A stretch of 64,000 nucleotides of DNA, taken from Lentisphaerales bacterium (lineage in GTDB: Bacteria > Verrucomicrobiota > Lentisphaeria > Lentisphaerales > Lentisphaeraceae). The stretch is from NCBI GenBank assembly GCA_022446985.1, contig JAKVBD010000019.1, positions 1 through 64,000 of the forward strand, read 5' to 3'. Under the pieces are notes generated by a model. It was not told the DNA's origin and made no database searches. It saw only the letters and a program-made list of their open reading frames with translations. The translations under genes and the position numbers were made by a program. Shown here piece after piece: positions 7,952-17,023 of the stretch (the first letter of the stretch is position 1; every line of letters begins with the position of its first letter).

Positions 7952-9595
7952 TTAGCTTTCTTTCATTACCCAATTTTCAATCACAGTGGCAATTGATTGA
8001 GGGTGAGTATTGGTCGCTTCTTTTATAGCTTCCATCTCTTTATCAAACTGAGCTTCTATCATCGCAATCTCTGCTTCTTCTGCAACTTCTTCAAAGCCTC
8101 TGTTATCAAGGATTTCACCCTGAATTGCGCCTTCTTCGCTACCACCTACAATGTCTTGACTTTCGACCTTCTCTGACGAGAAGATTTTCTTGTAGAAAAT
8201 CAGCAAAGCAACCAGTAAGAGGCCACCCATTACATTTCTGGCAATATTTGTATCCATGTAGTGATCTACCTGCTCTACAACATCATTCATAGTTGTCGCT
8301 TCAACAGTCGAAGGTTGAGGTATATTGAATTTTGTTTCTACGACTGTTATTGAATCGGTTCTTCCTGAATTTACATCACTCACATAGCCGACGGCACTTT
8401 TGACCAAATCCTCAAACTTAGCTAATTGAGCCGGGCCCCATTCTCCTTTATCGGGTGAAGCCACATTAACAGAAACACTAAGTTTATTGATTTCTGCGCC
8501 GTCTTTTAGAATTACTGAGACAGTACTTGGAATTTCATAAACTTTTTTAGTCGTGCTTTTTGAAAGTTGACTTGATTCACCCGGGCCATCCACGGCATCG
8601 GGCGCTGCGACAGAAACTTTTACAGTTCGGTTACCAGCTGTACCAACAGCCCCTGAACTATTCGCTGCAGAAGAGTTTGCTGTTATTTCATTGGTTATTT
8701 CCTCTGAGCGTGCGACAGACTCATCTTTCTTAAATTCTTCAATTCTCTTTTCTTCTTTTTGAAATGCAAGATTGACATCTATTCTGGCAACTACTTTATT
8801 TAAACCACCTACTGCCGGAGCCAGTATGTCCTGCACTTTAGTTTGCAAATGGTGCTCAAGCTTTGCCTGCATTTCTCTGCGGCGATCTTCAACTAACGCA
8901 CCTCTAGTAGCTTCATCATTATTCGGTCTTGCCAGTAAGCGACCATTACTATCAACTACGGTGACATTATTATGATTTAAGTTGTGAACAGCACTTGCTA
9001 CTAGATGCTGAACACTGGCAACTTGAGTTGATCCTATATAATCTCCACCACGAACATTAAGCATAACTGTTGCAGTTGACTCTTTAAGCTCTTCAAATGG
9101 TCTTCTTTTAGGAATATTCAGTGTTACTTTAGCACCTTTTACTTTTGGCATCTGGCGAATTTGATTCTCCAAATTTCTCTGCTGAGCTTTAAGCCAGGCA
9201 ATCTTCTTTTCTTCCTGACCCATGCCGATATCTAACCCATAAATATAATCGTATGGATCTACTGCATTTGAATCGACGGTTATATCATCCTGCTCTTGAA
9301 CTTTGACCTTCATTTCACTGACGAATTGCACTGGTATTTCTATAGTGCGGCCACCATCTCTTAGTTTATAAGGAACATTTGAGTCAACAAGGACATCGCG
9401 TATTTTGGCCATATTTGCGCCATCAACGTTTGTATACAGTGGATGCCATTGGGGCTGAGATCCATAATATATAACAAGGCCTAAGCCAGATGCACAGATC
9501 AAACCGATCGCAAGTATGCTGGCTTTTTGAAAATTACCAAGGCTTCCCCAAATGCCTTTAGTGACCTCGAAAAAATTCTTTATTTGTTCGTTCAT
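7952..9595 (-). CDS. fliF: flagellar MS-ring protein
   Basis: FliF forms the inner-membrane ring of the flagellar base. The 547-residue protein has two transmembrane segments, at about residues 25-45 (ILAIGLICASGLGLVIYYG) and about 455-475 (NVMGGLLLVALLIFY). Between them lie the ring-building motifs LYTNVDGANMAKIRDVL and LENQIRQMPKVKGAKVTLNI. The cytoplasmic C-terminus should bind FliG, which begins 15 bases downstream. It is the first gene of the five-gene operon and has a sigma-54-type promoter in front. Confidence 0.95.
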   Translation of the reverse strand: MNEQIKNFFEVTKGIWGSLGNFQKASILAIGLICASGLGLVIYYGSQPQWHPLYTNVDGANMAKIRDVLVDSNVPYKLRDGGRTIEIPVQFVSEMKVKVQEQDDITVDSNAVDPYDYIYGLDIGMGQEEKKIAWLKAQQRNLENQIRQMPKVKGAKVTLNIPKRRPFEELKESTATVMLNVRGGDYIGSTQVASVQHLVASAVHNLNHNNVTVVDSNGRLLARPNNDEATRGALVEDRRREMQAKLEHHLQTKVQDILAPAVGGLNKVVARIDVNLAFQKEEKRIEEFKKDESVARSEEITNEITANSSAANSSGAVGTAGNRTVKVSVAAPDAVDGPGESSQLSKSTTKKVYEIPSTVSVILKDGAEINKLSVSVNVASPDKGEWGPAQLAKFEDLVKSAVGYVSDVNSGRTDSITVVETKFNIPQPSTVEATTMNDVVEQVDHYMDTNIARNVMGGLLLVALLIFYKKIFSSEKVESQDIVGGSEEGAIQGEILDNRGFEEVAEEAEIAMIEAQFDKEMEAIKEATNTHPQSIATVIENWVMKES

Positions 9596-9630
9596 TATTT
9601 CTACCTGGCTGCTTACTTTGTTTGATAAGC

Positions 9631-9647
9631 CGCATTTAGCGGGCCAA
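9631..9647 (-). promoter_or_regulatory. candidate sigma-54 (-24/-12) promoter of the fli operon
   Basis: Read on the minus strand the site is TTGGCCCGCTAAATGCG. It has GG and GC separated by exactly 10 bases and otherwise fits YTGGCACGRNNNTTGCW at most fixed positions. The predicted start site is near 9620, about 25 bases before the fliF ATG, with a CAGG ribosome site between. Sigma-54 control of early and middle flagellar operons is well known in several phyla. A short GC hairpin can also be drawn over the same bases, so this is inference. Confidence 0.55.
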
Positions 9648-9664
9648 GCATTTAAAATCTTTAT

Positions 9665-9685
9665 GATTTTTTAGGACAAAAAATC
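9665..9685. repeat. perfect 8-bp inverted repeat upstream of the fli promoter
   Basis: GATTTTTT (9665-9672) and AAAAAATC (9678-9685) flank a 5-base loop. It sits in the 152-base fliF-thiE gap. It could be an activator site for the fli promoter or a weak end structure for thiE, but no U-tract follows on the minus strand. Confidence 0.35.
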
Positions 9686-9747
9686 ACATACAACACTTTA
9701 GAGTACAAAAACAAAAGTTTAAACTCTTAAATGGCAAGGGATTCGGG

Positions 9748-10389
9748 TTAGGATAAAGCTTTATATAAAGTATTTAATTCTATTTTAGAATTTGGTGCAT
9801 TTAATAAATTGGAAGCTACTGCGACTCGAGTTACTCCCTGCTCTATCAGTTCGCCAATGTTTCTTGAATTAATACCACCAATCGCAAAAACTGGTATTTT
9901 AACAGAATCTTGAACGCTTTTAGCAAATTCAGGCCCTTGAGTTATTAAGCCCAACTTTGTTGTCGTCGAGAATACCGTACCGACGCCCAAATAATCGGCT
10001 CCAGACTTTTCAGAATCTAAAGCTCTTGCCATAGTTCTGGCTGTTGCACCTATAAGAGCATCTTCGCCAAGCAACTTTCTTGCTTGTGGTACAGGCATGT
10101 CATCAGCACCGATATGAACTCCGTCCAGTCCCAAATCTTTGCTTACTTGCACATGATCATTTGAGAAAGTTAAAACATCTGTAAAATCAACCTTATCCAG
10201 TAAAGAAGAAACCCAAACAGCATAATTTGGAGAGGACAGTTTTTTGGCTCGAAACTGAATAATGTCAATCAATCCAGATTCAATATGCAGCTTGAGTAGA
10301 GACAAATCTGGATCATACTTGTCTGCCAGATCTTTATCATAAACCCAGTATATTTTAGAGTGTAGAAGCTTATTTTTGAAACTTTTCAT
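9748..10389 (-). CDS. thiE: thiamine-phosphate synthase
   Basis: ThiE joins HMP-pyrophosphate and the thiazole phosphate to give thiamine phosphate. The 213-residue TIM-barrel protein shows the family order: FRAKKLS substrate loop, SNDHVQVSKDLGLDGVHIG, GATARTM, the phosphate-binding YLGVGTVFSTTTK and the terminal FAIGGINSRNIGELIEQG with VAVAS. The N-terminus is about 15 residues longer than minimal ThiE. No other thiamine genes or THI-box riboswitch are visible beside it. It is divergent from thrS. Confidence 0.9.
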   Translation of the reverse strand: MKSFKNKLLHSKIYWVYDKDLADKYDPDLSLLKLHIESGLIDIIQFRAKKLSSPNYAVWVSSLLDKVDFTDVLTFSNDHVQVSKDLGLDGVHIGADDMPVPQARKLLGEDALIGATARTMARALDSEKSGADYLGVGTVFSTTTKLGLITQGPEFAKSVQDSVKIPVFAIGGINSRNIGELIEQGVTRVAVASNLLNAPNSKIELNTLYKALS

Positions 10390-10481
10390 TCATCTATTTA
10401 GATCTAGAGGATTATTTTTCAACCTCAGTTTCAGATAACTACTCATTAAGGCTTCATTCTCCACCATATTCACTGGTAGTC

Positions 10482-10515
10482 CAACTTGCCTTGATACCTA
10501 AGGCGAAGTAAGTTG
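10482..10515 (+). promoter_or_regulatory. hairpin and -10 box upstream of thrS
   Basis: CAACTT (10482-10487) plus GCCTT (10488-10492) pair with AAGGC (10500-10504) plus AAGTTG (10510-10515), leaving a 7-base loop and a 5-base bulge. A perfect TATAAT follows at 10530-10535, about 21 bases before the ATG. If that -10 is used, the hairpin lies in the promoter rather than the leader, so it would act as a DNA site. No T-box features were found. Confidence 0.35.
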
Positions 10516-10556
10516 TGCGAAATCTCCGATATAATTAATATTCTAAGGCTTAAAAA

Positions 10557-12374
10557 ATGGAACTCGAAGAGAACCCAACATTATATAAAATACGTCACTC
10601 CATGGCGCACGTACTGGCGCAGGCAGTAAAGAAGATATACCCAGAGGCTAAATTAGGTTTTGGACCTCCGACCGACACCGGCTTCTTCTATGACTTCGAT
10701 TTTGATAATGTTGAATTCAAAGAGGAGTCCCTTAAGTCTATCGAGAAAGAGATGCGCAAAATCATCGGTCAAAAACAAGAGTTTGTTCGATCTGAAACTG
10801 ACGCAGAAGGTGCTATTGCAAAGCTAACTGAACTTGGTGAAGGAGATTACAAAATCGAAAATGTCAGAAACCTTGGTCAACGCGGCGTTTCTGAATTTTC
10901 TTTTTATGAGAATGGTCCATTTGCTGATCTTTGTGAAGGTCCTCACGTTGTAAGCACTGGAGATCTGCCTGCTAAAGCTTTTAAACTGGATAGAGTTGCC
11001 GGAGCCTACTGGCTTGGTAATGAAAAAAATAAGCAGTTAACGCGTATTTATGCTCTATGTTTTGAAACACCTGAGCAACTTAAAGACTTCATCGAAAGAA
11101 GATCTATGGCCGAGAAATTTGACCACAAGAAGCTTGGTAAAGAATTGGATATTTTTGACTTCAACGAAAAAGTTGGCAAAGGTCTGGCTCTATGGCTGCC
11201 TAATGGTACAATCATTCGCGATGAAATCGAAAAATATGCATGCGAGATGGAATTCAAATATGGCTACAAACGAGTAGCCACACCACATATCGCCAGAGCT
11301 GAGCTATTTGAAACTTCAGGTCACCTGCCTTACTACGAAGATGCAATGTTTCCACCAATGGAAATGAAAGAGGATGATTCCAGCGAGACTACAGATAAAT
11401 ACTATCTCAAATCCATGAATTGTCCTTATCATCATCTTATTTTTGATTCACGCCCAAGATCTTATAAATATCTACCATACCGTTTATCTGAATATGGCAC
11501 ATGCTACAGATACGAAAAATCTGGAGAGCTTTCTGGGCTTCTTCGTGTTCGTTGCATGACAATGAACGATGCGCATGTCTATTTAACTCCTGATCAGTTT
11601 GAAGATGAATTCCGCAATATGGTCAAAATGTACATGGAGTTCTACGATACTTTTAAGTTCACTGAATACAGCTTTAGATTATCTGTTAGAGACGACAGTG
11701 ATAAATTTGTTGGCGATCCCGCTATTTGGGATAAAGCAGAAACCCTCCTTGCTAAAGTCATGGATGAGCTTGGTCTCGATTACTTTGTGGGTAAAGGTGA
11801 AGCTGCTTTCTATGGTCCTAAAATTGATGTTCAATTCAAAAACCTGATGGGCCGCGAAGAAACACTATCTACAATTCAGGTTGATTACCAGGCTGCCTGT
11901 CTAGAAAAATTCGGTCTCAAGTATGTGGACTCTGACAATACAACTAAAGAGCCGATTGTGATTCACCGAGCGCCACTTTCAACTCATGAAAGGTTTATTT
12001 CATTTATAATGGAATACTATGGTGGAGCTTTCCCAACTTGGTGTGCACCAGTTCAGGTTTGTATGCTACCGGTTAAAGACAGCTGCCATGATTACGCAAA
12101 TAAACTGGCTACTGAATTAGCAGGAGATTTCGTTCGTGTTGAAGTCGATAATAGCAGCAATGCCTTCGGCAAAAAAATTAGAACTAATACTATGAGAAAG
12201 ATTCCAATCTTACTTATTATTGGAGAACAAGAAGTCGAAGAAAGCACTGTAACAATAAGACGTTACGGTAGCCGTGATCAAGAAACAGTTTCTCGAGAAG
12301 ACTTCATTAAGCTTCTTAAGACTGAAATTAAAGATCGCGTCATGCTTCGCGAACCAATGGGATCAATTATTTAA
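10557..12374 (+). CDS. thrS: threonyl-tRNA synthetase lacking the TGS domain
   Basis: A 605-residue class II synthetase that charges tRNA-Thr. It opens directly in the editing domain (HSMAHVLAQAV gives the first HxxxH-type site, CEGPHV the second part). The catalytic domain has the zinc ligands Cys in MNCPYHH, His in NDAH and His in VIHRAP, and the C-terminal anticodon-binding domain follows. The usual N-terminal TGS domain of about 60 residues is absent: upstream the frame is closed and the ATG at 10557 is only a few codons from the editing domain. Motif 2 reads RVRCMTMNDAH instead of the common RGFTQDDAH, so this is a divergent lineage. The next gene overlaps its stop (TAATG). Confidence 0.94.
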   Translation: MELEENPTLYKIRHSMAHVLAQAVKKIYPEAKLGFGPPTDTGFFYDFDFDNVEFKEESLKSIEKEMRKIIGQKQEFVRSETDAEGAIAKLTELGEGDYKIENVRNLGQRGVSEFSFYENGPFADLCEGPHVVSTGDLPAKAFKLDRVAGAYWLGNEKNKQLTRIYALCFETPEQLKDFIERRSMAEKFDHKKLGKELDIFDFNEKVGKGLALWLPNGTIIRDEIEKYACEMEFKYGYKRVATPHIARAELFETSGHLPYYEDAMFPPMEMKEDDSSETTDKYYLKSMNCPYHHLIFDSRPRSYKYLPYRLSEYGTCYRYEKSGELSGLLRVRCMTMNDAHVYLTPDQFEDEFRNMVKMYMEFYDTFKFTEYSFRLSVRDDSDKFVGDPAIWDKAETLLAKVMDELGLDYFVGKGEAAFYGPKIDVQFKNLMGREETLSTIQVDYQAACLEKFGLKYVDSDNTTKEPIVIHRAPLSTHERFISFIMEYYGGAFPTWCAPVQVCMLPVKDSCHDYANKLATELAGDFVRVEVDNSSNAFGKKIRTNTMRKIPILLIIGEQEVEESTVTIRRYGSRDQETVSREDFIKLLKTEIKDRVMLREPMGSII

Positions 12375-13195
12375 TGAATCTCCAGGGGAGTCGCACAAAG
12401 AAACTTGCGACTCCACTGCCTGCCCTTTTCGACTTCTCCCTCTACTCAAACTTATTTGTAGCCAGTATAACTTCTCTGGCTTCATACTACTGGCAAGTTC
12501 AAAATGAGTTAGTGTCTTTGCACTACCTTGCCTTCTTATTTTTTGCTACCTTATTCATTTATAATCTAGAACACAGTCAACTTAAAAAACGTGATTTCAT
12601 AAACAAGCCAAAACGAAGTTTATGGCTTCAGAATAATCAACGTAAAGTGCAAATAATTTCTTTATTTGCCTTTGTTGCTTACTTTGGCCTTTTCCTTTAT
12701 GAAGTTGACCAAATTAGATCTATTTCTACTCTGTCGATGCTCTTAGTTTGTCTCTTATATTGCAGTGATCGTTTTTTGAAGAAAACCCCTTTAGTCAAAA
12801 ATGCACTCCTCGCACTTATCTGGAGTACTGCGACAGTCTTGATGCCATATCTCTGGCTGAATAGCATAGATATCACCAATACAGCCTGGCTTGTATTTAC
12901 AGTTTATTTTATTGCGTCTTTCTGCAACTCTCTACTATCTGATTGGAATGACATTAAAGGGGACTTAGAAGAAGGTCTTATATCTTTTTCTAGTAGGATA
13001 AATAAACAGCGTTTAAAGGCTATTATTTTAACGCTGTCAATGCTATTATTTACTGTAGCAGCGTTCAGTATAACACCAGGCTTTTGTCTTACGGCTTTAT
13101 CTTATGCAATACTAGCTTTTAGAAAACAAAATTCCGAAGTCTATACCTACGATTTCTGTCTGGTACTACCACTGCTTTTTATGGCAATTCCATAA
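12374..13195 (+). CDS. UbiA-like integral membrane protein
   Basis: A 273-residue protein with about seven to eight hydrophobic segments. The stretch SDWNDIKGDLEEGLISF (near residue 193) looks like the second Asp-rich motif of UbiA prenyltransferases, and NLEHSQLKKRDFINKPKRS (near 60) occupies the place of the first motif but lacks its usual NDxxDxxxD aspartates. It is therefore probably a diverged member of the superfamily, perhaps not a prenyltransferase. Its ATG overlaps the thrS stop, implying coupled translation. Its 3' end overlaps the opposite-strand gene by 17 bases. Confidence 0.6.
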   Translation: MNLQGSRTKKLATPLPALFDFSLYSNLFVASITSLASYYWQVQNELVSLHYLAFLFFATLFIYNLEHSQLKKRDFINKPKRSLWLQNNQRKVQIISLFAFVAYFGLFLYEVDQIRSISTLSMLLVCLLYCSDRFLKKTPLVKNALLALIWSTATVLMPYLWLNSIDITNTAWLVFTVYFIASFCNSLLSDWNDIKGDLEEGLISFSSRINKQRLKAIILTLSMLLFTVAAFSITPGFCLTALSYAILAFRKQNSEVYTYDFCLVLPLLFMAIP

Positions 13196-14927
13196 ACCCA
13201 TTTATTTCTAAGCCTTCTGGTGTAGGCTTAGTATATGCCCCAGCTACGCCAAGAACTGATAGAACTTGAGTTTTTGTGGGTATTTTGCTTAATAATTCTT
13301 GAATAAAGGCCTTGTCTCTTTTATCCATGCCTGCAAAGACATTTTTACTCTTGAGAAGCTTTTCTGCAAAGTCATAAAAATTACCAATACTACTTTTTAA
13401 GTTTCCGTATGTCAACATGGTAGACTTTTGTTGACCAAGCTTTTTTTGAAAGTCTATAAACTCTTTACTGCTTGCTAAACTCTCTTTAGGAGCAGTTATT
13501 ATGGATTTTAATACTTTATCACTTACCCCAAGTCCAGTAGTTAAAATGAGCTTTTTCTGGCCAATATAAAAACTTCCTTTAAAATCGCGAGAATTAACTC
13601 GAAAGCCTTTAAAACCAAGCTGATCTTTACGAAGAATTCCTTTTCCCTCTGCGAATGGAGTCATTATCTCCAAAATTCGATTGCTGACTAAAGTATTGTC
13701 AAATGGTATGACTATTGCAGATTTGAGTTGAGCTTTTTTATCTTGTCCCTTAACCTCCATATCCAGTCCATAATCAACGTAGATTACCTTATGACCAAAG
13801 CTTGATAGGATACTTTTGAGGTCTGCAGCCAAAAAAGCTCTTGCACGAGTATTTAAAGCATCCCATTTCTTACTAACAGCAGCTTCCCCAAACTGTCTGG
13901 AGCACACCTCAAGCAACTGATCAAAAACAAACTTAACATCTAATGACATATGAGTATAACTATTTATATCACTTGTCACCCATCCTGCAGCCTGAGTAGG
14001 CAACTGAGGTTGATCGATTAATTTAACCAAGCCCTCTCTAGCACCCTCTGTCTCCAGAAAAAACTTACTATTAAGCCTATTACCTTTTAAGGATACATAC
14101 CCGGAAAGCATTTTTAGTTGTTTAAGGCCAGCTAGTTCAATTTTCTTTTCATTATCATCTGCCATCTCAAAAAGTTTGGTTAAATTGGCATGATACTCAA
14201 GAACTTTCCGACCTTCTAATTTATTTCTTTGAATAAATATACTATTACTTACTGCAGCGTAGAAGCCCATCGCTTCTTGTCCCTGCAAAGCATGGGTAAA
14301 CTTCTTAAACCTTGCAATACACAATTCATGACTTTTAGGTTCGTAATTCGCTTTCTTTACTGACGTTTTATATTTTTTATCAATATCTGAACTGACCATA
14401 AGTAACTTATTGCCCGAAACAGCAAGAATAGAAAAAGATGAACCCCAATCATTTTTATACGTGAGGACTTCTAGATCATTAATTACAGAGGCTTTATCTG
14501 GATCTCGTTCTTTTAAGCTCGAAATTATTTTTGCGGCCAAATCTGGTTTCATTTCAACCCATGCAATAAGAGACCAATAGCGCTGATCACTTGTACCCTC
14601 CGGTATAAGACCAACCCCAAATTTTGAATTCAGGACTTTGGTCATTTCATCCATAGAGAAGCCAGATGAGCGCAGCTCTGCTAAAACAGTCGCAAGCTTA
14701 GGGTTAACCAACGAATGCTTTCGAAATACGCTGAAAAAATCAGCAAGCCTTTGCTTAGTAAGAATAGTTTTGCCAAGCAAAGTATTTTGACGAAGTTTTA
14801 TTAAAAGGTCGTCCGAAAGATCTATCTCAATTGCTCCAACAGTCGATGCCGGAAGACTTCTCCAACATCTCGTTGGTTCTGCAGCTAGACTGAAGTTGAC
14901 TAAAATTAAAAGAAATATTCCTTTCAT
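13179..14927 (-). CDS. large secreted protein of unknown function
   Basis: A 582-residue protein whose first residues MKGIFLLILVNFSLAAEP form a signal peptide. The start at 14927 has AAGG six bases upstream and is preferred to the frame opening at 14972. The body has repeated alpha/beta segments (AIEIDLSDDLLIKLRQNTLL; several conserved GYVSLKGNRLNSKF-like strands) reminiscent of DUF3352-type periplasmic proteins in PVC bacteria, but I do not recognise a family with certainty. It has no catalytic motif and no C-terminal anchor. It lies downstream of glmS on the same strand, 67 bases away. Confidence 0.7.
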   Translation of the reverse strand: MKGIFLLILVNFSLAAEPTRCWRSLPASTVGAIEIDLSDDLLIKLRQNTLLGKTILTKQRLADFFSVFRKHSLVNPKLATVLAELRSSGFSMDEMTKVLNSKFGVGLIPEGTSDQRYWSLIAWVEMKPDLAAKIISSLKERDPDKASVINDLEVLTYKNDWGSSFSILAVSGNKLLMVSSDIDKKYKTSVKKANYEPKSHELCIARFKKFTHALQGQEAMGFYAAVSNSIFIQRNKLEGRKVLEYHANLTKLFEMADDNEKKIELAGLKQLKMLSGYVSLKGNRLNSKFFLETEGAREGLVKLIDQPQLPTQAAGWVTSDINSYTHMSLDVKFVFDQLLEVCSRQFGEAAVSKKWDALNTRARAFLAADLKSILSSFGHKVIYVDYGLDMEVKGQDKKAQLKSAIVIPFDNTLVSNRILEIMTPFAEGKGILRKDQLGFKGFRVNSRDFKGSFYIGQKKLILTTGLGVSDKVLKSIITAPKESLASSKEFIDFQKKLGQQKSTMLTYGNLKSSIGNFYDFAEKLLKSKNVFAGMDKRDKAFIQELLSKIPTKTQVLSVLGVAGAYTKPTPEGLEINGFMELP

Positions 14928-14993
14928 GTATACCTTAATCCTGTTTCCATTCACAAAATCAATACGAAGCAAAAACAGGATTTTTGATTTTAA

Positions 14994-16841
14994 TTATTCT
15001 ACTGTGACCGATTTTGCCAAGTTTCTTGGCTGATCAACATCACAACCACGAGCTACTGCTACATAGTAAGAATAAAGCTGTAAGGCAACTGTAGTCAATA
15101 TGGCTGCTATTGGTGCAGAAGCTTCCGGAATCCAGATAATGTCATCACTCAAAGACTTAACTTCCTCATCACCTTTAGTAGCTGTTAAAATAACCGGTGA
15201 CTTTCGAGCCTTGCATTCTTCTACATTACCAATAATTTTATCTTTGCCATCGACATCATTTGCAAGAGCAATCACTGGTACAGATTCCTCTAATAATGCT
15301 ATAGGACCGTGTTTCAATTCCGCAGCGTGGTATCCCTCTGCATGAATATAACTAATCTCTTTAAGCTTAAGAGCACCTTCAAGCGCAACAGGATACATGT
15401 AACCACGACCGATATAGAAGCAATTGTCATAGTCTTTGTATTTTAAAGCGATTTTCTTGATATTCTCTGCTTCTTTTAGCATTTCACGAATGAGCTCTGG
15501 AGTTGACTCGATATGTTGGCAAAGCTTAACACCTTCACTGCGAGAAAGTCTATGACAACGGCCAAACTTCAAAGCCATCTGGAGTAGAACCATAACCTGT
15601 GTGGTAAAGGCTTTGGTTGAGGCTACACTTATCTCTGGGCCAGCGTGTAAGTAAATTCCACGCTCGGTTTCACGGGCAATCGTTGAGCCGACAACATTAC
15701 AAAGCCCCCAAACATCGGCTCCTTTGCGCTTAGCTTCACGAACTGCAGCTAAGGTATCGGCTGTTTCACCTGACTGACTGATTGCCAAGGCCAAAGTGTG
15801 TTTTTCTACAATCGGGTTTCTATAACGGAATTCTGCAGCATGGTTCACATTACTTGGTAACTGAGCGTAATCTTCAAAAAAGTACTGTCCCAACATAGAA
15901 GCGTGTAAAGAAGTTCCACAGGCAAAGATCAAAACACGATTAATCTCAACAATCTTTTTCGGTGTAAGATTTAAACCACTGAGAATTGCGGTTCCTTCAT
16001 CAAGGTTTAAGCGTCCTCTAAAAGTATTCGTGATGGCCTCTGGCTGCTCAAAAATTTCTTTCAGCATATAATGTTCATAGCCACCTTTTTCAGCAGAACC
16101 AAGATCCCAATCAACCTCTTCGACTTCGCGAGACACATGTGTTTTGGTAATATCAAAGATTTCTGTAACGCCCTCATCGCGATTGATTGTTACAATGTCA
16201 TTGTCATTCAGGTAAATAACTTGTTTAGTGTATTGAACTAACGCAGAAACATCTGAAGCAACAATTGTTTCTTTCTCTCCAAGACCAATAATAATCGGAC
16301 TACCACGTCTGGCTGCTATCAATCTTTCTGGTTCATCAGAACAAACAAGAGCAATACCATAAGTACCTTCAACCATTTTCAATGCCTGAACAACTGCTTC
16401 TTCGATGTCTTCGTTATAAAGCTCGCTGATTAGATTACACAAAACCTCTGAATCGGTTTCGGAATAAAATTTATAACCTTTACTTTCTAACTTTGATCTT
16501 AACTGCTGATAATTTTCAATAATACCATTATGAACCAAACTTATTTTACCCGAATTATCCGTGTGCGGGTGAGCATTCTCCTCAGTTGGAAGACCGTGAG
16601 TTGCCCAACGGGTGTGAGCTATGCCGGAAGTCGCTTCCTTGGCAGGTTTACTCTCCCAAGAATCATTGACCTTCTCACTTAAGTTATCAACTTTCCCAAC
16701 CGCGCGGAGCGTATTTATCTTGTTCTTATCCATGACTGTTAAGCCTGACGAGTCATACCCTCTGTATTCCAGACGGTGTAAGCCTCTAATGAGTATTTCG
16801 TGAGCTGGCTTCTGGCCAATATATGCAATTATCCCGCACAT
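14994..16841 (-). CDS. glmS: glutamine--fructose-6-phosphate aminotransferase
   Basis: GlmS makes glucosamine-6-phosphate, the entry to UDP-GlcNAc for peptidoglycan and LPS. The true start is the ATG at 16841 (AAGGA eight bases upstream), giving MCGIIAYIG with the N-terminal Cys nucleophile of the glutaminase exposed after Met removal; the frame extends 31 codons further but would bury that Cys. The 615-residue protein has a GATase II domain (HTRWATHG, HPH), two SIS domains (CGTSLHA, SQSGETADT) and the classic C-terminus DQPRNLAKSVTVE. No glmS ribozyme was recognised upstream. Confidence 0.96.
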   Translation of the reverse strand: MCGIIAYIGQKPAHEILIRGLHRLEYRGYDSSGLTVMDKNKINTLRAVGKVDNLSEKVNDSWESKPAKEATSGIAHTRWATHGLPTEENAHPHTDNSGKISLVHNGIIENYQQLRSKLESKGYKFYSETDSEVLCNLISELYNEDIEEAVVQALKMVEGTYGIALVCSDEPERLIAARRGSPIIIGLGEKETIVASDVSALVQYTKQVIYLNDNDIVTINRDEGVTEIFDITKTHVSREVEEVDWDLGSAEKGGYEHYMLKEIFEQPEAITNTFRGRLNLDEGTAILSGLNLTPKKIVEINRVLIFACGTSLHASMLGQYFFEDYAQLPSNVNHAAEFRYRNPIVEKHTLALAISQSGETADTLAAVREAKRKGADVWGLCNVVGSTIARETERGIYLHAGPEISVASTKAFTTQVMVLLQMALKFGRCHRLSRSEGVKLCQHIESTPELIREMLKEAENIKKIALKYKDYDNCFYIGRGYMYPVALEGALKLKEISYIHAEGYHAAELKHGPIALLEESVPVIALANDVDGKDKIIGNVEECKARKSPVILTATKGDEEVKSLSDDIIWIPEASAPIAAILTTVALQLYSYYVAVARGCDVDQPRNLAKSVTVE

Positions 16842-16969
16842 AAAATTCCTTAAGTAAAATGTAAAATTTTTATTATCGTAAAACATACAGCAAGCCATAC
16901 AGCTAACAAACTCTGTAGCATGTTTATGAGTCAATTAATCCTCAGTAATCTTTAATTAAAAGACAAAAT

Positions 16970-16999
16970 TTGGCAAGTCATCTTTGTTTAATGTATATT
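16970..16999 (+). promoter_or_regulatory. candidate sigma-70 promoter of the leucine-catabolic operon
   Basis: TTGGCA (16970-16975), an 18-base spacer and TATATT (16994-16999), followed by a strong GGAGGG Shine-Dalgarno at about 17014-17019 before the ATG at 17024. The predicted RNA start would be close to 17006. Confidence 0.5.
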
Positions 17000-17023
17000 G
17001 GGTAAAAGATCATTGGAGGGACA

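Noticed and set aside
10390..10556. T-box or threonine attenuator before thrS
   Set aside because: There is no T-box consensus, no terminator/antiterminator pair and no Thr-rich leader peptide.
16842..17023. Possible glmS ribozyme upstream of glmS
   Set aside because: The 182-base divergent region shows no recognisable ribozyme core and must also hold the promoter of the leucine operon.
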